Shown: piece by piece, positions 50,764 to 60,809 of the stretch | Numbering within the stretch: the first letter of the stretch is position 1 | Layout of the letters: the number at the start of each line of letters is the position of its first letter | From: Photorhabdus thracensis | GTDB lineage: Bacteria; Pseudomonadota; Gammaproteobacteria; Enterobacterales; Enterobacteriaceae | NCBI RefSeq assembly: GCF_001010285.1 | Contig: NZ_CP011104.1 | Location: 4,154,001-4,218,000, forward strand | DNA length: 64,000 bases | Reading direction: 5' to 3' | Made by a program: the position numbers and the translations under genes | The notes under the pieces: generated by a model | Databases searched by the model: none | What the model was told of the DNA's origin: nothing | What the model saw: the letters and a program-made list of their open reading frames with translations, nothing else

Positions 50764-51833
50764 GCTATACGCTCTTCCTGTACTGGTTGCAGTTTTGGCA
50801 GAGCAGCCACTTGCTCACGCCACTGAGTTTGTTCAGAAGTGCCTTCTGTACGCTGACCAAACAGTTGAGCGATCTGATTGCCGTTAGCGTCAAATAACTC
50901 AAGGCTGGTGACGAAACCATCAGAAGTTGGTTTACGGGTTACCCAGCTTTCAGCGATAGCACTCTCTATTAAATGTAGTGTGAAATTACGATTAAAGATA
51001 TTAATCCATTTCTGATCTGAGTTTTCCTCCTGATATGGCATCAGGCGTTCCAGCTTGCCGGTGAAAATTTGTACGCAACCACGGTTGCCGACAAAAATCA
51101 TGATTTCATTCTGATCGCTATAAGCGGCATTAATGAGCTCATTCAGTGCAGAATTTTCCACTCTGTAAGCCAGATCATTCGGTACCGCGTCGAAAATTTG
51201 CTGGCGGCTCAGGTTATGACGTTTGAGTATGATAAAGAATTGATGAACGTCAGTCATTGCCCGCCATTCTTTATCAAGCTGCTCTTTCAGTTCATTGGTT
51301 ATGGTTGAATAGCTGGCTTCTTCGATAGGTTTGATAATCAGTGCCGGGTTTTCTTCTGTCTGATATTTTTCAATCAGTGTTTCCCAGGCTGCCATATCGG
51401 TATTATCCGTTGCATAAACTTTATGCAGCGCATCACCCTGACGATCAAAAAATTGAATACTGTGGCGCATACCCTTTTTTGCTGGCTCGACCAGATAAAA
51501 CACACTGCTCCAGTGATCAAAGAATATCCGCAAATCGAGTTCACGCGGATTCAGGATCAGCCCTGCATGGTTGCTGAAACGTGTGTTTTCATACCGGCCA
51601 ATTTGTTCATGGACGGCAAAATCATTGCGGGTAATCGCTTTAGTTTCACCAACAACAGCCAGTTCTTCCAGTAAAGTTGGTGCGTCAATGTCAAGGCGTT
51701 TGGCATCTATCCCAACGCGGCTGTGCAGTAACTCACCTTCACTGACATTCAGATAAGCAGCCAGATCGCGGGCATATTTGGCTTTATTATCAGCTTTGGC
51801 TTGCAGGTAACGCTCATAAAGTGATGAATTCAC
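50760..51833 (-). CDS. hmuS: Cytoplasmic haem-handling protein HmuS
   Basis: A 357-residue protein of the HemS/ChuS/HmuS family, which binds incoming haem in the cytoplasm and is linked to its storage or breakdown. It shows the two-fold internal repeat of the family: a first half with [21 protein letters not shown] and a second half with [24 protein letters not shown]. The start reads [13 protein letters not shown]. hmuR ends 32 bases upstream. Its stop overlaps hmuT. Confidence 0.94.
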   Translation of the reverse strand: MNSSLYERYLQAKADNKAKYARDLAAYLNVSEGELLHSRVGIDAKRLDIDAPTLLEELAVVGETKAITRNDFAVHEQIGRYENTRFSNHAGLILNPRELDLRIFFDHWSSVFYLVEPAKKGMRHSIQFFDRQGDALHKVYATDNTDMAAWETLIEKYQTEENPALIIKPIEEASYSTITNELKEQLDKEWRAMTDVHQFFIILKRHNLSRQQIFDAVPNDLAYRVENSALNELINAAYSDQNEIMIFVGNRGCVQIFTGKLERLMPYQEENSDQKWINIFNRNFTLHLIESAIAESWVTRKPTSDGFVTSLELFDANGNQIAQLFGQRTEGTSEQTQWREQVAALPKLQPVQEERIA

Positions 51834-51865
51834 AACTTAACTCCTTGAAAATACAGTATATTAAA

Positions 51866-53908
51866 TTACCACTGGTAGCTCACCAACAGTTTGGCATTGC
51901 GGCCATCCTGCGGTGTTCCCTGTGGTGAGTAGTATTCTTTATCAAAGGCATTACCCAGAACAGCGGTAGTGGTCACACCTTTTAACATTCCTTCACCTTG
52001 ATAGCTAATATAGAAGTCATTAATGCCATAGCCAGCCTGTTGTTTATCTTGCCCTTTAAAATCAGTATGCTTGGTAAATTGACCTATCCAGCCAACAGAG
52101 AAACCGGTTTGTGCAACAGGGATATCCAGTGTGCTGGTGATAGTATCTGGGCTGAGGTTGTCGAGAGATTCGCCGCTCTTTTCGTCCTTGCCCTCAGTGC
52201 GGTTATAAGCCAGCTCCCAGGAAAACAGATTGGATTCATAGTTCATAGAAACATCCCAACCCCAGATCTTGGCCCTGGGTATATTAATAGATGTTGTATT
52301 CGTATATATAGGTTGGCCTGTTTTTGTCCTGAGAGGATTAATGACATCTGACTTAATATAATCTTTAGATTTGGTATCAAAATAGCTGGCTTTGAATTTC
52401 AGTTCGTCATTGTCTGCCAGCAGGTTATCGAAACGTAATCCAAAACCCGATTCCCATGTTTCATTGCTCTCTGGGCGAAGGTTAGGGTTAGGGAGCCAGT
52501 AGTTAGTGATTGGTCCCATCGAGTAATGTTTGGAGTCGTTATACATTTCACCCATTGTCGGTGCACGGAACGCTTGAGCATAAGAGGTAAACAGCATTGA
52601 CCAATCAGTTGGTGTAATACTGATAGCCCCTTTGGAGGACCATTTATCAGCGCTGACATCCTTATATTTGGAATTTTTCCCTTTATAGTTGTCATAACGG
52701 GTACCGGCGATAATAGATATTGGCAAGTCGCGCAGGGTTATTTCATCCTGCACCCAACCGGAAGAAAAGCGGATATCGGCATCGGGGAAGCTATCAGTGT
52801 TACCGCCTGGGGTTTGTTTCTGTTGGTAGGTTTCACCACCGTAGGTAAGTTGGTGTGCCAATGGGCTGTCTGTCCACAGGCGGGAGCGGTTTTCTAGTTT
52901 TACACCATAGGTTTTCTGCTTGCGGCCTTCGAACCCCTTTTCTTGAGTGCGGGCATCAATAGTCACATCCGAATAATAAAGGTCAGCCTTGGCATTTAAC
53001 CAATCATATTCTGCCGGATTTAACTGGTAGCTGAGTTGGGCATCACGCTGAGTTGTCGTCCGATCCGTCCACGGGTCAGATTTTTCATTTTTCCCGATGA
53101 GCGTTTGCGGATTTTTAGGTTGGTCAGCTTCATTACGGTAATAACGTAACTGACTGCTTAGAGATTGATTCTCATCAATTTTCCAATTGCCTTTTGCTAT
53201 CAGGTTACTGATAAATTCATCATTATCAGCCGTCAAGCCACCGCCATGGCGGATATTGCCTGCATCACGAGTACTGAAAGCAAACAAACCATCCAGAGAA
53301 TCTGTTTTCCCGAAAGTTGCACCACCAAAACCCATACTATGGTCACCGGTTGCACCGCGGGCGAAAACGCGAAATCCGTGATTTTGACCTGCTTGCAGCA
53401 GATCTGCGGCATCGACAGTCTGATAAGCAACAACACCGCCTAAGGCACCACTGCCGTAGAGCAGAGCTGAAGGACCACGTACAACTTCGACTTGTTTAAT
53501 TAATGCCGGATCCAGGAATGTACCATTAATATGACCGGTATCGGTGCCCTGCCGAATACCGTCAATTAATGTCAAAACACCTTTTGGCCCATAACCACGC
53601 AGACTGATGTCTTGCCCATTAGCACGGTTTATACCGGCTATATTAATGCCGGGTATTTTTCTGATGAGATCGCCGGCATTACCGGCTGTTTGACTTTGTG
53701 CTGATTTATTATTTATCACCGTCACCATCATGGGTGCTTCGAAACTATCCCTTTCATTACCTGTTGCATAAACAGTTATCACATCGCGGGATGATTTATC
53801 ACTATCAGAATCGGACGATTTTGTTGCTGCATATACGGTTGAAAAGCTACTGATAATCGCCAGGCTTAATACTGATAGATTGAGTGTTGATCTTGCTGTT
53901 TGAGACAT
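51866..53908 (-). CDS. hmuR: TonB-dependent outer-membrane haem receptor HmuR
   Basis: A 680-residue precursor. The ATG at 53908 was chosen because GGAG precedes it at nine bases and a signal peptide follows (cleavage near VYAA). A TonB box-like DVITVYATG lies near the mature N-terminus. The plug domain (about 60-165) contains GINRANGQDISLRGYGPKG and VVRGPSALLYGSGALGG. The 22-strand barrel includes the haem receptor signature FRAP and NPNL (AFRAPTMGEM, WLPNPNLRPE) and ends in YQW with a terminal aromatic residue. It takes haem from host haemoproteins using TonB energy. Confidence 0.94.
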   Translation of the reverse strand: MSQTARSTLNLSVLSLAIISSFSTVYAATKSSDSDSDKSSRDVITVYATGNERDSFEAPMMVTVINNKSAQSQTAGNAGDLIRKIPGINIAGINRANGQDISLRGYGPKGVLTLIDGIRQGTDTGHINGTFLDPALIKQVEVVRGPSALLYGSGALGGVVAYQTVDAADLLQAGQNHGFRVFARGATGDHSMGFGGATFGKTDSLDGLFAFSTRDAGNIRHGGGLTADNDEFISNLIAKGNWKIDENQSLSSQLRYYRNEADQPKNPQTLIGKNEKSDPWTDRTTTQRDAQLSYQLNPAEYDWLNAKADLYYSDVTIDARTQEKGFEGRKQKTYGVKLENRSRLWTDSPLAHQLTYGGETYQQKQTPGGNTDSFPDADIRFSSGWVQDEITLRDLPISIIAGTRYDNYKGKNSKYKDVSADKWSSKGAISITPTDWSMLFTSYAQAFRAPTMGEMYNDSKHYSMGPITNYWLPNPNLRPESNETWESGFGLRFDNLLADNDELKFKASYFDTKSKDYIKSDVINPLRTKTGQPIYTNTTSINIPRAKIWGWDVSMNYESNLFSWELAYNRTEGKDEKSGESLDNLSPDTITSTLDIPVAQTGFSVGWIGQFTKHTDFKGQDKQQAGYGINDFYISYQGEGMLKGVTTTAVLGNAFDKEYYSPQGTPQDGRNAKLLVSYQW

Positions 53909-53996
53909 CAGACGAATCTCCATAAGAATATTTTATGATTTATGGATATAGCTGGCTGCCCCGATACGCGATCTGGGTGGCTGGCTGAGTTATTTT

Positions 53997-54194
53997 TTAT
54001 TTAGTTAGTATCAGCTTTCCGGCTTTAGTTTGGCGCAATTGGTAGAGTTCCCCTTGGTGGCGAATTCGGGTAATTCCTGACTCACCTAACAGTTGTTTAC
54101 TGTCAATGTAACCAATTTGTACGATTTCATCAGGATAAGTATTGCACCGTTCTTCAAGTGCAATGCAGGAATGTTGGTGACATACTTTAGTCAT
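53997..54194 (-). CDS. hemP: Haemin uptake protein HemP
   Basis: A 65-residue protein whose second half (YIDSKQLLGESGITRIRHQG, then YQLRQTKAGKLILTK) is the HemP family core (E. coli YdiE). Small HemP proteins lie first in haem operons and activate haem receptor expression in some bacteria. It starts 29 bases downstream of a strong Fur box. hmuR follows after 88 bases on the same strand, so it is the promoter-proximal gene of the operon. The N-terminus has three cysteines (C5, C10, C17), which I do not recall for the family. Confidence 0.88.
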   Translation of the reverse strand: MTKVCHQHSCIALEERCNTYPDEIVQIGYIDSKQLLGESGITRIRHQGELYQLRQTKAGKLILTK

Positions 54195-54223
54195 AAATCC
54201 ACTTAGCGAATACTAACTATTAT

Positions 54224-54242
54224 TATAGTGAGAATCATTATC
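54224..54242. promoter_or_regulatory. Fur box upstream of hemP-hmuRSTUV
   Basis: TATAGTGAGAATCATTATC matches GATAATGATAATCATTATC at 16 of 19 positions and lies 29 bases before the hemP start. Iron-replete Fur should repress the whole haem operon. Confidence 0.88.
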
Positions 54243-54362
54243 GTTATATGGAGAGGTGACTTCAAGCAATATTTTTGATGTTCAGGATCAACATATTAAC
54301 GTAGTTTATTGATCTGTTGTAAGTTAGCCTTTTGTGAATAAAAGGCTAACTCAGAAGAGGAT

Positions 54363-55409
54363 TCAAAAGCGGAAATTGACTGCTTCGGCAAGAATTGCAA
54401 GAAGTCGCTCTGTATCTTGCCAGCTTAGACAAGGATCTGTAATAGATTGACCGTAATTCAGCGGTTGCCCTCGAATGATTGTTTGGGCACCTTCAAGTAG
54501 AAAACTTTCAGCCATTACACCGACAATCGCCGCAGAACCCTCTTTAATCTGTTGGCCTACCTCTTTCGCAATGTCCAGTTGGCGTTTATGTATTTTCTGA
54601 CAATTAGCGTGACTGAAATCGATAACTAAGTGCTCTGGTAAATCAAATTCACGTAGTTGATCACAAGCTGCGGCAATATCTCCGGCACTGTAATTAGGTT
54701 GTTTGCCACCACGCATAATAATGTGGCCGTATGGGTTGCCTTCGGTTTGATAGATGGTCATTTGACCATGCTTATCCGGCGATAGAAAGGTGTGACAGAC
54801 ACTGGATGCGCGGATAGCGTCTATAGCGATACGGATATTGCCATCGGTGCCGTTTTTAAAGCCAATCGGGCAGGAGAGGGCTGATGCCATTTCCCGATGA
54901 ATCTGGCTTTCTGTTGTTCTGGCTCCGATAGCTCCCCAACTAATGAGATCAGCAATATACTGGCCGGTCACCATATCCAGAAACTCGGTTGCTGTAGGTA
55001 AACCCAACTCATTGACATCAACCAGTAATTTCCGTGCCAAAGTAATACCATGATTAATTTGGCAGGAGCCGTCAAGATCCGGATCTGAAATTAAACCTTT
55101 CCAGCCCACGACTGTACGCGGTTTTTCAAAGTAGGTACGCATAATGATTTCCAGTCTGTGCTGGTATTTTTCACGTAATGTGTTCAGTCGTTGAGCATAA
55201 TCTAAGGCAGCATCAATATCATGAATAGAGCAAGGACCGACGATAACCATAAGTCGTGGGTCATTCCCAGATAGAATATCTGCAATACGTTTTCGTGACG
55301 TTGTCACATTGTTGGCGATTTTTTCAGATACAGGATATTGAATTGCCAGAGCCTGAGGTGTTACCAAACTATCGACGCGGTGAGTCCTTAAACCATCTGT
55401 TTTGTACAT
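54363..55409 (-). CDS. aroH: 3-deoxy-7-phosphoheptulonate (DAHP) synthase, AroH type
   Basis: A 348-residue class I DAHP synthase that condenses phosphoenolpyruvate and erythrose 4-phosphate, the first step of aromatic biosynthesis. Motifs are VGPCSIHD, MRTYFEKPRTVVGWKG, GARTTESQIHREMAS and DFSHANCQK, all in place. Over its whole length it follows E. coli AroH (Trp-sensitive) more closely than AroG or AroF, as does its position beside ppsR. The ATG at 55409 was chosen over a TTG four codons upstream. No convincing TrpR operator was found in front. Confidence 0.93.
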   Translation of the reverse strand: MYKTDGLRTHRVDSLVTPQALAIQYPVSEKIANNVTTSRKRIADILSGNDPRLMVIVGPCSIHDIDAALDYAQRLNTLREKYQHRLEIIMRTYFEKPRTVVGWKGLISDPDLDGSCQINHGITLARKLLVDVNELGLPTATEFLDMVTGQYIADLISWGAIGARTTESQIHREMASALSCPIGFKNGTDGNIRIAIDAIRASSVCHTFLSPDKHGQMTIYQTEGNPYGHIIMRGGKQPNYSAGDIAAACDQLREFDLPEHLVIDFSHANCQKIHKRQLDIAKEVGQQIKEGSAAIVGVMAESFLLEGAQTIIRGQPLNYGQSITDPCLSWQDTERLLAILAEAVNFRF

Positions 55410-55550
55410 ATATTTTCTCAAAGTTCGTTTTACACTAGCGGATATACCTGTGGGTAACTGAAATTACAATAAACGAAAATGACTAAATTAAACAAACAAT
55501 ATAGTTAGCTACATCATAAATTTTTTTCAATTATTCATATTGATATATTT

Positions 55551-56426
55551 CTAAAACATACGGCGGTTCAGCTTCATCGTATCGATTATTTTGGTCGAGA
55601 TTTCTTCAACAGAATAATTGGTGGTATTAAGATAATTAATCTTATTCTTACGGAATAAAGCTTCAACTTCGGAAATTTCTATTCTGCATTGCCTCAATGA
55701 TGCATAACGGCTATTTTCTCGGCGTTCTTCCCTAATAGCGGACAGCCGGTCAGGGCTTATAGTTAAACCGAATAGCTTATGCTGAAATTGTTTTAATGTT
55801 GCTGGTAATTGTAAATTATCCATATCATCTGCGGTAAAAGGATAATTTGCAGCCTGAATACCAAATTGCATGGCTAAATAGAGACTGGTAGGCGTCTTTC
55901 CGCAGCGAGACACACCCAGTAGAATAACCTGTGCCTGGTCAAGATTACGTAAAGAGATACCGTCATCGTGTGCCAGAGCATAGTCAATTGCTGCTATGCG
56001 TGCATCATACTGACTGAGATTCTTTTCGGTCAGACCGTGAGTACGGTTAAGTTCAGGTTTGGGTTCCAGGCCGGTCTCTTTCTGTAATGGGGCTACCAGT
56101 GTTTGGACAATGTCCTGACAGAAACCTTCACTGCTGGTGATAATATTTTTCACTCCAGAAGAGATAATGGAATAGAAAACTAAAGGTCTTATACTCGTAT
56201 CCTGATATATTTGATTTATTTGTTGCTTTATTTCTTTTGCACGGGCTTCACTGGCAACAAAAGGGAGGGTATATGAGGTTACTTTGATGGGAAATTGTGA
56301 TAATACAGCATGGCCCAATACTTCTGCGGTAATTGCTGTTCCATCAGAAATAAAGAAAACGGTGCGCACAACACTATTCTCAACACTATTATTTTCTGAT
56401 GATATTTCTAATCTGGATTTTGTCAT
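55551..56426 (-). CDS. ppsR: Phosphoenolpyruvate synthase regulatory protein PpsR
   Basis: A 291-residue bifunctional enzyme that inactivates PpsA by ADP-dependent phosphorylation of a threonine next to the catalytic histidine and reactivates it by phosphorolysis. Motifs are [16 protein letters not shown] near the N-terminus, the P-loop [15 protein letters not shown], and [17 protein letters not shown]-like sequence later ([14 protein letters not shown]). It is about 14 residues longer at the N-terminus than E. coli PpsR (277). It is divergent from ppsA, its target. Confidence 0.95.
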   Translation of the reverse strand: MTKSRLEISSENNSVENSVVRTVFFISDGTAITAEVLGHAVLSQFPIKVTSYTLPFVASEARAKEIKQQINQIYQDTSIRPLVFYSIISSGVKNIITSSEGFCQDIVQTLVAPLQKETGLEPKPELNRTHGLTEKNLSQYDARIAAIDYALAHDDGISLRNLDQAQVILLGVSRCGKTPTSLYLAMQFGIQAANYPFTADDMDNLQLPATLKQFQHKLFGLTISPDRLSAIREERRENSRYASLRQCRIEISEVEALFRKNKINYLNTTNYSVEEISTKIIDTMKLNRRMF

Positions 56427-56524
56427 GATATTTATAGTGGCCTTTTATCTTTCCGATCGTTTAGTTAAATGAGATTGGGCATCAATTTCCTGCAAAGTAT
56501 ACCTGAGAAAAAAATAATGTGTTG

Positions 56525-56540
56525 GGTTGATCGATTCACC
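56525..56540. promoter_or_regulatory. Cra (FruR) operator of ppsA
   Basis: GGTTGATCGATTCACC reads on the complement as GGTGAATCGATCAACC, matching the Cra core TGAATCGnT. A plausible -10 (TAGTCT, 56567-56572) puts the site centre at about -46. Cra is known to activate ppsA from about that position in E. coli. The site lies 103 bases before the ppsA start. Confidence 0.72.
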
Positions 56541-56643
56541 TTTCTATGTGTGCCAAAACATTGTGTTAGTCTATTTATGGCTGCTGAAAATGCAGTGCCA
56601 ATTTTCCGACTTGTACCTCACGAATGTTAAAAGGATTGTTTTA

Positions 56644-59022
56644 ATGCCCAACAATAACCTCCCTCCGTGTAATGTGCTTTGGTATAACCAATTAGGTATG
56701 CATGATGTTGACCGGGTTGGTGGTAAAAACGCCTCCCTGGGAGAAATGATCACTAACCTGTCAGAATTGGGGGTTTCTGTCCCGAATGGTTTCGCGACCA
56801 CTGCACAGGCATTTAATGATTTCCTGGAGCAAAGTGGTGTCAATCAGCGTATTTATAGCTTGCTGGATGAAACTGATGTTGATGATGTGAATCAACTGGC
56901 TAAAGCGGGTACACAAATTCGTCAATGGGTGATTGATACGCCATTGACGCCGCAATTGGAAAAAGATATTCAGGCCGCTTATCAACAGTTGTCTGAAGGG
57001 GAGCCAGAAGCTTCTTTTGCCGTGCGTTCTTCGGCAACAGCTGAAGATATGCCGGATGCTTCTTTTGCCGGGCAGCAGGAAACTTTTCTGAACGTACAAG
57101 GCATTGATGCTGTGATGATTGCCATCAAGCATGTGTTTGCTTCACTGTTTAATGACCGGGCTATTTCTTATCGTGTCCATCAGGGATATGACCATCGGGG
57201 GGTTGCGTTATCAGCCGGTGTACAGCGTATGGTGCGTTCTGATCTCGCCTCTTCTGGTGTGATGTTCACTATTGATACTGAATCGGGATTTGATCAGGTT
57301 GTCTTTATTACTTCTGCTTACGGATTGGGTGAGATGGTTGTTCAGGGGGCAGTGAACCCGGATGAATTCTATGTTCATAAGCCAACGCTGAATAAGGGTA
57401 AACCCGCTATTGTTCGCCGCAATTTGGGTTCTAAAAAACTGCATATGATCTACGCTGATAATAAAGAGCATGGTAAGCAGGTATGTATCGAAGATGTGCC
57501 GGAAGTACAACGCAATCGTTTCTCTTTAGTTGATGAAGAAGTTGAAGAGTTAGCCCGTCAGGCGCTGTTGATTGAAAAACATTATGGCCGGCCAATGGAT
57601 ATTGAATGGGCCAAAGATGGTCATAATGGCAAGTTATATATTGTTCAGGCGCGTCCTGAGACTGTCCGCTCAAACCAACAGGTTATGGAACGCTATCAAC
57701 TGAATGAACAAGGTCAGGTATTGGTGGAAGGGCGCGCCATAGGTCATCGTATTGGTGCGGGTACAGTAAAAGTTATTCATAACTTAAATGAAATGGATCG
57801 TATCCGGCCGGGTGATGTTCTGGTCACTGATATGACCGATCCGGATTGGGAGCCGATTATGAAAAAGGCGGCTGCGATCGTGACTAATCGTGGTGGCCGG
57901 ACTTGTCACGCAGCGATTATTGCCCGTGAATTGGGCATTCCCGCGGTTGTTGGATGTGGTGATGCAACGGAACGCCTGAAAGAAAATCAACCGGTGACGG
58001 TTTCTTGTGCGGAAGGCGATACGGGTTTTGTTTATCAAAATCAACTGGATTTCATTGTACAAAGTTCTCAGGTCGATCAATTACCAGAGCTTGATGTGAA
58101 AATTATGTTGAATGTGGGTAATCCTGACCGCGCATTTGATTTTGCCTGCTTGCCAAATGAAGGTGTTGGTCTTGCCCGTTTGGAATTTATTATTAACCGA
58201 ATGATTGGCGTACATCCTCGCGCATTACTGGAGTTTGATCAGCAAACGCCGGAATTGCAGCAAGAGATAAAATCTCTGATGTTGGGTTATGATAATCCGG
58301 TTGAGTTCTATGTTGGACGCCTGACTGAAGGGATCGCAACACTGGCGGCTGCGTTCTGGCCGAAGCGGGTTATTGTTCGTCTGTCTGACTTTAAATCCAA
58401 TGAATATGCCAATCTGGTTGGTGGTGACATTTACGAACCTGATGAAGAGAACCCGATGTTGGGCTTCCGTGGTGCGGGGCGTTATGTCTCTGACAGTTTC
58501 CGCGGTTGTTTTGCATTGGAGTGTGAAGCGGTTAAGCGTGTACGTAATGATATGGGGCTGACCAACGTCGAAATTATGATCCCGTTCGTGCGTACTGTCG
58601 CTCAGGCTGAAGCCGTTATTGCTGAATTGGCGTCACAAGGGTTGAAGCGTGGTGAGAACGGATTGAAAGTTATTATGATGTGTGAGATTCCGTCTAATGC
58701 AATTCTGGCGGAACAGTTCCTTGAACACTTTGATGGCTTTTCTATTGGTTCTAATGATATGACTCAACTTACTCTTGGCTTGGATCGGGATTCCGGCGTG
58801 GTATCTGAGTTATTTGATGAGCGCAATGATGCGGTCAAAGCTATGCTCTCATTAGCTATCCAGGCGGCCAAGCGGCAAAATAAATATGTGGGAATTTGCG
58901 GGCAGGGGCCTTCAGACCATCAGGATTTTGCTCATTGGTTGATGGAAGAGGGAATTGATAGCTTGTCATTGAACCCAGATACCGTGGTGAAAACTTGGTT
59001 GGGATTAGCGAAAGAGAGTTAA
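56644..59022 (+). CDS. ppsA: Phosphoenolpyruvate synthase
   Basis: A 792-residue gluconeogenic enzyme that converts pyruvate, ATP and water to PEP, AMP and phosphate. Length equals E. coli PpsA. The N-terminal nucleotide-binding domain starts [11 protein letters not shown]. The central phosphohistidine domain has [15 protein letters not shown], with the catalytic histidine and the threonine modified by PpsR. The C-terminal PEP-binding barrel contains [17 protein letters not shown] and the CGQGPSDH active-site loop. The ATG at 56644 has AAAAGGA upstream. A longer upstream frame has no support. A Cra site and a promoter precede it. Confidence 0.97.
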   Translation: MPNNNLPPCNVLWYNQLGMHDVDRVGGKNASLGEMITNLSELGVSVPNGFATTAQAFNDFLEQSGVNQRIYSLLDETDVDDVNQLAKAGTQIRQWVIDTPLTPQLEKDIQAAYQQLSEGEPEASFAVRSSATAEDMPDASFAGQQETFLNVQGIDAVMIAIKHVFASLFNDRAISYRVHQGYDHRGVALSAGVQRMVRSDLASSGVMFTIDTESGFDQVVFITSAYGLGEMVVQGAVNPDEFYVHKPTLNKGKPAIVRRNLGSKKLHMIYADNKEHGKQVCIEDVPEVQRNRFSLVDEEVEELARQALLIEKHYGRPMDIEWAKDGHNGKLYIVQARPETVRSNQQVMERYQLNEQGQVLVEGRAIGHRIGAGTVKVIHNLNEMDRIRPGDVLVTDMTDPDWEPIMKKAAAIVTNRGGRTCHAAIIARELGIPAVVGCGDATERLKENQPVTVSCAEGDTGFVYQNQLDFIVQSSQVDQLPELDVKIMLNVGNPDRAFDFACLPNEGVGLARLEFIINRMIGVHPRALLEFDQQTPELQQEIKSLMLGYDNPVEFYVGRLTEGIATLAAAFWPKRVIVRLSDFKSNEYANLVGGDIYEPDEENPMLGFRGAGRYVSDSFRGCFALECEAVKRVRNDMGLTNVEIMIPFVRTVAQAEAVIAELASQGLKRGENGLKVIMMCEIPSNAILAEQFLEHFDGFSIGSNDMTQLTLGLDRDSGVVSELFDERNDAVKAMLSLAIQAAKRQNKYVGICGQGPSDHQDFAHWLMEEGIDSLSLNPDTVVKTWLGLAKES

Positions 59023-59052
59023 CTGAGAATAATACGCAATTGAAACTAAAGG

Positions 59053-59079
59053 CCCGTCAGAATAAATGGCGGGTTTTTT
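59053..59079 (+). terminator. Terminator after ppsA
   Basis: CCCGTCA (59053-59059) pairs with TGGCGGG (59067-59073), with one G-T pair, followed by TTTTTT. Confidence 0.85.
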
Positions 59080-59130
59080 AATGGATAAAGTAACTGATGA
59101 CAACGCCACAGAATAAGGATAAAAATAGTG

Positions 59131-59236
59131 AAAAAAAAAAGCCTACCATGGGCGTGATAGGCAAGGACTACACACAGCAATATACGCGTTTCTAATAAAT
59201 AGAACTATCAAAAGGAGAAATAAACGTCTCGTTTAC
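59131..59236 (-). ncRNA. rprA: Small regulatory RNA RprA
   Basis: On the minus strand the 3' half reads TTGCTGTGTGTAGTCCTTGCC, followed by an 8-base terminator stem GCCTATCA / TGGTAGGC and a run of ten T. E. coli RprA ends TTGCTGTGTGTAGTCTTTGCCCATC with an equivalent terminator. The 5' end is a TAAACG-AGA-CGTTTA hairpin replacing the E. coli 5' stem, and the sequence between (TTTCTCCTTTTGATAG) has diverged. A -10 (TATAAG, 59243-59248) predicts a start near 59236, giving about 106 nucleotides, the E. coli size. It lies downstream of ydiK, as in E. coli. RprA activates rpoS translation under Rcs control with Hfq. Confidence 0.87.
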
Positions 59237-59274
59237 AGCCCGCTTATATTAATTTAGTTGAATAGTTTATTCAT

Positions 59275-59288
59275 TAAGAATTGTCCTA
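59275..59288. promoter_or_regulatory. RcsB box upstream of rprA
   Basis: TAAGAATTGTCCTA agrees with the RcsB/RcsAB consensus TAAGAATATTCCTA at 12 of 14 bases. It lies about 39-52 bases upstream of the predicted rprA start, the location expected for RcsB activation, which is known for E. coli rprA. Confidence 0.75.
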
Positions 59289-59476
59289 ATTTTCGGATTA
59301 TTTACGGCTATAAAAAACCAAATTTAACCTTTTTTTAACATTGTGATTACAATAATGATATCTAACAAATAAAAACAAATGAGTATTTCAAATGAATGAT
59401 TAGTTTTTAAGATTATGGTTTAGCGAAAGGGTTAACCCTCTTTCGCTATGTGAGACAGAATTAATCGTCATACAAA

Positions 59477-60586
59477 TTATTCTGAAAATTCTTTTTCCAG
59501 ATATTTTTCAGTTTCTGTTAAATCATTTTCAGGTGCTGGGACTTCGTTCATCCAGGCAATTAATAAACGATAAGCAACGGCTAATACAACCGGTCCGATA
59601 AATAAGCCAATCATGCCAAATGAGAGTATTCCGCCAATAACGCCGGTTAATATCAAAGCCATCGGTAAATCAGCGCCTAAACGGATTAAAAATGGACGAA
59701 GAAATCCATCCATTGTTGTCACTATGCAGCTCCAAACCAATAGCACGGTGCCCCAGGTTGTATCACCTGTCCAGTAAAGCCAGGCAACAGCCGGCACTAA
59801 AATCAACAATGGACCAAGCTGGGCAACACAACAGACAAACATAAGTACTGTCAGCAACGTAGCATAAGGGATCCCTGAAACGGCCAGGCCAAGACCACCG
59901 ATAATGGCTTGAACCAGCGCAGTAACGACGACGCCGAGCGCGACAGCGCGGATGGATTGTGCCGCCAGCAGGATGGCGGCATCTCCGCGTTTATCTGCCA
60001 GGCGAACGGCAAAATGGCGAATACTCATCGTCACCTGTTCGCCTTTCAGATATAGGAGCACGCTGAATAGCACCATCAAACCAAGATGGAAAACGAAGCG
60101 CCCGGCATTGGCTGCCTGAGTAAAGAACCAGGTTGCCGCCTCTCCGACATAGGGCTGGACTTTAGCAATCAGCACATTGCCACCATCAGTGATCAATGAG
60201 TTCCAGCCGCTGTAAAGTTTATTGCCAACCAGCGGAATGCTGTCCAGCCAGGTCATTGCCGGCATTTGAAAATTAGCCGGGGATTTAGCCCACTGAATTA
60301 ATGGCGCGCTGTTTTCCAATAAGCTACTGACCAGTAATGCGATGGGGATCACAAACAACAGAATTAATAATAACGTCATGATGGAAACTGCAATCCACCG
60401 TTTACCCCATAAACTGTTTTGTATTTTTTCCAGTAAAGGCCATGTGGCGATAACCACCATTCCTGCCCAGACAAAACCAAGGATAAATGGTTTCATCACC
60501 CAGAAACTGGTAACAATTAAGAGTGAAAGAAAAATTAAAGTAAACAATAGTTTTGGTAGATCATAATACGGTTGAGATTTGTCCAT
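59477..60586 (-). CDS. ydiK: AI-2E family inner-membrane transporter YdiK
   Basis: A 369-residue membrane protein of the AI-2E/UPF0118 (PerM) family with about seven or eight hydrophobic segments: paired helices at the N-terminus (about 12-60), one near 65-85, a long loop, then helices from about 155 onward including GVIGGILSFGMIGLFIGPVVLAV, the conserved C-terminal family signature. It is collinear with E. coli YdiK. The transported substrate is unknown. The gene is divergent from ydiJ, and rprA lies about 240 bases downstream on the same strand. Confidence 0.9.
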   Translation of the reverse strand: MDKSQPYYDLPKLLFTLIFLSLLIVTSFWVMKPFILGFVWAGMVVIATWPLLEKIQNSLWGKRWIAVSIMTLLLILLFVIPIALLVSSLLENSAPLIQWAKSPANFQMPAMTWLDSIPLVGNKLYSGWNSLITDGGNVLIAKVQPYVGEAATWFFTQAANAGRFVFHLGLMVLFSVLLYLKGEQVTMSIRHFAVRLADKRGDAAILLAAQSIRAVALGVVVTALVQAIIGGLGLAVSGIPYATLLTVLMFVCCVAQLGPLLILVPAVAWLYWTGDTTWGTVLLVWSCIVTTMDGFLRPFLIRLGADLPMALILTGVIGGILSFGMIGLFIGPVVLAVAYRLLIAWMNEVPAPENDLTETEKYLEKEFSE

Positions 60587-60809
60587 AAGTTAATTTCTCT
60601 AAGGAATTGAGTGGCGCTAACGATAATGAATAAATAGGATGTTATCTACAGGTTACTCAAAATAGGTGAATATTATGATAAGGTAACCGCTTGCCTTCTC
60701 AGACACGTCAGTTAACGGTGGTTAATGGTTACGACTGACTCGGGCATCAATTCAAAGATAGTATAAATGAAGCAATGTGGACACTCATTTTAAAAGGGTC
60801 AAAACGATA

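Noticed and set aside
55410-55480. TrpR operator for aroH
   Set aside because: A CTAGTG half-site is visible upstream of aroH but the symmetrical partner is missing, so it does not meet the consensus.
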